Assembly (NCBI GenBank): GCA_024278565.1
Contig: JAJRSY010000061.1
Coordinates: 1 to 8,030 of the forward strand
Source of the DNA: Bacteroidota bacterium
GTDB lineage: Bacteria; Bacteroidota; Bacteroidia; Flavobacteriales; Flavobacteriaceae
DNA length: 8,030 bases
Direction of reading: 5' to 3'
Every line of letters begins with the position of its first letter. Position 1 is the stretch's first letter. Position numbers and translations under genes: made by a program. Under the pieces are notes generated by a model. It had not been told where the DNA came from. It saw nothing but the letters and a program-made list of their open reading frames with translations, and did no database searches. This document shows positions 5,680-8,030 of the stretch, piece by piece.

Positions 5680-7218
5680 TTATTCTCCTTTTTTTGTGCG
5701 TATTGGCGGTTTTCGGTGTTTTGTGCCCTGCTCGTACGCATAGACCAATTTGATTAAAGTGGGTTCAGCGTACATTTTACCCAGAAATTGAAGGCCTGCC
5801 GGTAGGTTTTCTTTGCTCGCACCCATCGGTACTGTAAAGGCGGGTTGGCCTGTATGGGGTGCGATGACCTGACTGTTGTCACCGCCGTATTCTTCCTCAA
5901 AAAAAGCAATTCTAGCGGGTTTTTTGTTCCAAGAGGGGTATACAATGGCATCAAGTTTCAATGAATCCATCATGTGTTCGATTGCTGTTCTAAATGCAAT
6001 TCTTCTTGTATCATGGTAGGCATCTAAACATTCGGCTTCTGAGTGGGGATTCATACTGGCAAAAGAGTTTAGGCGTTGGCTTGAGAAATCTGAAGTGCTT
6101 CCGGCCTCGATAATATCTTCAAGGGTTTTCATGCTGTCTTTTTTTACATAGGTCGTTAAAAAAGATTCGACATCAGTTCTGAATGTGGGGCACCATTGGT
6201 CTTGCTTGAGGTTGGAAAAATTAACGACAACCACAGGGTCGATCACTTCGGCACCAAGAGTATGTAGATCTTTAAGGGCGTTTTCAAACAGCACTTTTAT
6301 TTCGGGATCTATTTCATGGTCACTGAGTTCTCTCAGCACCCCTATTTTAGCACCTTTTAGACCATCTTCTTTTAGAAATTGGGTGTAATTTTTTGGTGTT
6401 TTATCCAAAGCATTTTTGGTAATGGGGTCGTTTGGGTCATGACCCGCCATGATTTCCATCATTCGCGTGGCGTCGGCAACTGTGCGGCACATGGGTCCTA
6501 CCACATCATTGCCTAAAAACAGGGGTACGACCCCCTCTCTACTGATAAGGCCAAGGGTTGTTCGAAACCCTACCAATGCACAATGTGATGACGGCCCGCG
6601 AATGGAGTTGCCCGTATCGGTGCCAAGACCTCCAACACCAAGGTTAGAGGCAATTGAAGCGGCCGTACCACCACTTGAACCTGCAGGTACATAGTTGAGG
6701 TTGTACGGGTTGTGGGTAGTGCCCCCAGTAGAGCTTTCACTATGTTTTGGAGAAAAAGCCCATTCTGCCATATTCGACTTTGCAATAATAATGGCTCCTG
6801 CCTTCACCAGTTTTTCAATGATAAATGCGTTTTCTTCGGGAATAAAATCTTGAAGTGCGAATGCCCCGGCCGTGGTCGGAAGCCCTTTGGTATTGATATT
6901 GTCTTTTACGATGATGGGAATCCCGTGAAGGGGGCGTAGTTTTTTTGTCTTTTGGTATTCTTCATCAAGTGCTTGTGCGATGGAAACCGCATTGGGGTTT
7001 ACGGTGGTAATGGCGTTGATGTCTTCATTTTGCTCTTTGATTGCGGTCAAATAGGTCGCTATTAGGTTTTTGGCGTTGTAAGTACCCTCACCATAGGCTT
7101 TGTGAATTTCGGCAATGGTCAGTTCTTCTAACTCTATTTTTTGTTGCTGATAGGCCGGTTCACAGGCGAAGAGGCAAAAAAGCAGAAGAAGTAATGATGA
7201 AAATATAGTGTGTTTCAT
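5680..7218 (-). CDS. Amidase-signature-family hydrolase, predicted lipoprotein
   Basis: This is a Ser-cisSer-Lys amidohydrolase that cleaves carboxamides to acid and amine or ammonia. The 512 residues begin with a signal sequence ending LFAC (Cys19), which predicts a lipoprotein outside the cytoplasm; a GatA role in tRNA amidation is therefore excluded. The catalytic Lys105 lies in IPIIVKDNINTKG (100-112), the cis-Ser is Ser181 in GSSGG (180-184), and the nucleophile is Ser205 in GTDTGNSIRGP (199-209). The 24-residue spacing between the two serines equals that of FAAH (217 and 241). Residue 204 is Asn where the signature usually has Gly; I recall this GNSIRGPSSH variant in a subgroup of fungal and bacterial amidases, so it is probably normal. 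Further conserved parts are GPMCRTVADA (241-250) and GHDPNDP (259-265). It is the first gene of a two-gene unit with the aldehyde dehydrogenase. The leader before ATG 7218 is A-rich without a Shine-Dalgarno motif. Substrate unknown. Confidence 0.93.
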   Translation of the reverse strand: MKHTIFSSLLLLLFCLFACEPAYQQQKIELEELTIAEIHKAYGEGTYNAKNLIATYLTAIKEQNEDINAITTVNPNAVSIAQALDEEYQKTKKLRPLHGIPIIVKDNINTKGLPTTAGAFALQDFIPEENAFIIEKLVKAGAIIIAKSNMAEWAFSPKHSESSTGGTTHNPYNLNYVPAGSSGGTAASIASNLGVGGLGTDTGNSIRGPSSHCALVGFRTTLGLISREGVVPLFLGNDVVGPMCRTVADATRMMEIMAGHDPNDPITKNALDKTPKNYTQFLKEDGLKGAKIGVLRELSDHEIDPEIKVLFENALKDLHTLGAEVIDPVVVVNFSNLKQDQWCPTFRTDVESFLTTYVKKDSMKTLEDIIEAGSTSDFSSQRLNSFASMNPHSEAECLDAYHDTRRIAFRTAIEHMMDSLKLDAIVYPSWNKKPARIAFFEEEYGGDNSQVIAPHTGQPAFTVPMGASKENLPAGLQFLGKMYAEPTLIKLVYAYEQGTKHRKPPIRTKKGE

Positions 7219-7286
7219 TGGTTTTTATTCGATGCGATACGACTATTAGGGGTGTCATTTTTTTTTGTAATGTAATATGCTATTTT

Positions 7287-7298
7287 CTTGAATTCAAG
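7287..7298. promoter_or_regulatory. 12-bp perfect palindrome upstream of the amidase gene
   Basis: CTTGAATTCAAG is a perfect dyad 69 nt upstream of the amidase ATG, in a 149-nt AT-rich spacer that must hold the promoter of the amidase-ALDH unit. A regulator operator is possible, but a single short palindrome in AT-rich DNA can occur by chance. I found no clean Bacteroidota promoter (TAnnTTTG) next to it. Confidence 0.25.
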
Positions 7299-7367
7299 TG
7301 GTTTAAGTAAAAAAAGAAAATATTAATTATCTTTAGAGAACAGGACTAGGACTTTTCATAGGAGCTT

Positions 7368-7571
7368 TTAGTGCAATTGCCATCTTTTATGGATAAAATC
7401 AGCTTTACTTTCTGCGTGTTCAGCTTCACGAATTAAAGTACCTATTGCAGTGCCACTCCTCAATAGTTGCTTGCTCAACACAAACTCCTTCTTATCGCAA
7501 AGAAATTTGTAGAGTTTCACAACTCTTAATGCAAAAGTAAACGATTTATTTTTTACCAGATTCTCTTTCAT
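7368..7571 (-). pseudogene. Four-helix-bundle (S23 / 23S rRNA intervening-sequence type) protein, frameshifted and truncated
   Basis: The readable 67 residues match the N-terminal half of the four-helix-bundle family (normally about 115-125 residues): KSFTFALRVVKLYKFL, VLSKQLLRSGTAIGTLIREA and EHAESKADFIHK. After HK the frame reads RWQLH and stops. In the neighbouring frame, from 7383, the DNA reads MAIALK, which is what the family normally has after ADFIHK (I/L)AIA-K. Similarity ends near 7363, leaving out the last two helices. So there is a small indel plus loss of the 3' half. Family members occur inside 23S rRNA intervening sequences, as stand-alone genes, and as relatives of the Avd protein of diversity-generating retroelements; no reverse transcriptase or variable repeat is seen here. 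ATG 7571 is preferred over TTG 7577. Its 5' end overlaps the BRO-type fragment by 26 bp. Probably non-functional. Confidence 0.8.
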
Positions 7572-7914
7572 TATCAATTGTCAACTGTTCATTATTCATT
7601 GAATTACTTACATCTCTTCCCAATTCTTTTTCTGTTTCTTTCAGTGCATTTCCTGCTACTTTACCACCTCTTTGAGCAACTTTTTTGTTTTCAGTAAATG
7701 TTTCGGGCTTTTCTTCTTTCGATATTTCAGTAGTTACACGTTCGCCCAACATTGTGAAAATCAATTCCAAATCATCCATATTATCTCGCAGATTAGCTTT
7801 TGATTTTGCAGGCAAGTTTTTAAATGCTTTGTATTCGCTTGGAGTCATTCCAAAAGTAGCTTTCGATATTTCAGCAATTAAAATGGCATAATCTCTATGT
7901 TCTTTTATATTCCA
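7546..7914 (-). pseudogene. C-terminal fragment of a BRO-type (phage antirepressor-like) protein, cut by the IS element
   Basis: The open frame runs from an in-frame stop at 7917-7915 to TAA at 7548-7546, 122 codons. It reads KEHRDYAILIAEISKATFGM, TPSEYKAFKNL, ANLRDNMDDLELIFTMLGE, TTEISKEEKPETFTENKKVA and GGKVAGNALKETEKELGRDV. I recognise this as the conserved C-terminal region of Bro-N (PF02498) domain proteins of about 270-290 residues in Bacteroidota. The family reads through the start of this piece, so the ATG at 7848 is internal and the Bro-N DNA-binding domain is missing. The break, near 7910-7917, coincides with the left end of an IS200/IS605 element. The last about 20 residues (SMNNEQLTIDNE...) are encoded by a dispersed AT-rich repeat, so the original C-terminus may also be altered. 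Assignment to the family is from memory of its conserved C-terminus; it is not the E. coli DinD sequence, which differs. Probably inactive. Confidence 0.75.
7567..7600. repeat. AT-rich dispersed-repeat-like segment with internal direct repeats
   Basis: TTCATTAT occurs at 7567-7574 and again at 7588-7595, with a further TTCATT at 7595-7600, and TCAATTGTCAA lies between. I recall strings of this ATTATCAATTGTCAA / GTTCATTATTCATT type as common intergenic repeats in Bacteroidota and cyanobacteria. Here the segment is translated as the tail of the BRO-type fragment and supplies the start codon of the four-helix-bundle gene, so it sits exactly at the junction of the two. Confidence 0.5.
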
Positions 7915-7930
7915 TTAAATGGTTAAAACC

Positions 7931-7946
7931 CTCGTCTTTAGACGAG
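7931..7946 (+). other. Left-end subterminal hairpin of the IS element
   Basis: CTCGTC (7931-7936) and GACGAG (7941-7946) form a perfect 6-bp stem with loop TTTA. Single-stranded hairpins of this size near the left end are the TnpA recognition structures of IS200/IS605 elements. The bases just 5' (AACC, 7927-7930) would hold the guide that pairs with the cleavage site; this is inferred from family architecture. Confidence 0.6.
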
Positions 7947-7980
7947 AGATACTTTTAGTATTAATGAATATCTTTGAAAC

Positions 7981-8030
7981 ATGGGTTATAGTAAAGGAAG
8001 CCATACAACCTATCATCATAGGTATCATTT
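7981..8030 (+). CDS. tnpA: IS200/IS605 TnpA (Y1/HUH) transposase, N-terminus only
   Basis: The frame from ATG 7981 reads MGYSKGSHTTYHHRYH and is open to the window edge. The KGSHT...YH pattern is the typical start of IS200/IS605 TnpA proteins, which usually continue with (I/L/F)VW-TKYR. A TGA at 7975-7977 closes the frame just upstream, so this ATG is the only possible start. The protein is a small (about 130-150 residues) single-strand transposase using an HUH motif and a catalytic Tyr, both beyond the window. It is transcribed away from the BRO-type fragment. Whether a tnpB follows cannot be seen. Confidence 0.75.
   Translation, partial: MGYSKGSHTTYHHRYH

Larger units (their letters stand above)
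7912..8030 (+). mobile_element. IS200/IS605-family insertion sequence, left end (continues beyond the window)
   Basis: Three things line up: BRO-type protein similarity stops near 7910-7917; a hairpin (7931-7946) follows about 15-20 nt further in, as in IS200/IS605 left ends, where TnpA binds a subterminal hairpin; and a tnpA-like start lies at 7981. The exact tip cannot be set because this family makes no target duplication and has no terminal inverted repeats. On the plus strand the flank reads ...TATATTCCATT before the element; the last four or five bases are the candidate target site. Confidence 0.7.

Noticed and set aside
7368..7571. Four-helix-bundle gene as an Avd gene of a diversity-generating retroelement
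   Set aside because: No reverse transcriptase, template repeat or variable repeat is visible in the window, and the gene is truncated.
7685..7891. Plus-strand ORF of 68 codons
   Set aside because: It is antisense to the BRO-type fragment, whose minus-strand frame shows clear family motifs.
7546..7914. Reading the fragment as DNA-damage-inducible protein DinD
   Set aside because: First impression only; the conserved segments fit the C-terminal part of BRO-type proteins and do not match E. coli DinD as I remember it.

Overview
The window looks like chromosomal DNA of a Bacteroidota bacterium, most likely a marine member of the Flavobacteriaceae. The basis is the AT-rich sequence, A-rich leaders without clear Shine-Dalgarno motifs, a signal peptide ending in ...GWSQ, a secreted protein family with a 'PNTA' motif, and Bacteroidota-type accessory genes (four-helix-bundle protein, BRO-type protein, IS200/IS605 element). 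No rRNA, tRNA or CRISPR array was seen.

Layout. Positions 1-1617 (+) hold the 3' two-thirds of a penicillin/acyl-homoserine-lactone acylase family gene. The window opens 11 codons before the self-processing Gly-Ser junction, so almost exactly the beta subunit is present. Facing it is a minus-strand block: a RidA-family protein (3624-3163), an SGNH/GDSL hydrolase with a Tat-like lipoprotein signal (3123-2383), and an uncharacterised secreted protein (2313-1663). The gaps are short (39 and 69 nt), so this could be one transcript. Positions 3625-4288 form a gene-free stretch of hairpins and GC-rich palindromes that looks like a cluster of dispersed repeats. It also carries one copy of a 34-nt imperfect repeat whose partner overlaps the stop codon of the acylase gene. 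Next, a compact minus-strand pair encodes an amidase-signature lipoprotein (7218-5680) and an ALDH3-type aldehyde dehydrogenase (5665-4289), 14 nt apart and very probably an operon.

From about 7365 to the end the sequence is accessory DNA in decay. It holds a truncated, frameshifted four-helix-bundle (S23/IVP-type) gene and the C-terminal piece of a BRO-type (phage antirepressor-like) gene, joined through a dispersed AT-rich repeat. The left end of an IS200/IS605 element follows, with its hairpin and the first 16 codons of a TnpA transposase running off the window. The IS apparently cut the BRO-type gene.

Functionally the intact genes are hydrolases and detoxifying enzymes for acyl-amide, ester, enamine/imine and aldehyde substrates, several of them exported. 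A shared pathway is possible but not shown by the sequence. I found no convincing new defence or mobile system. The most interesting signals are the IS disruption, the paired 34-nt repeat, the repeat cluster and the uncharacterised secreted protein.
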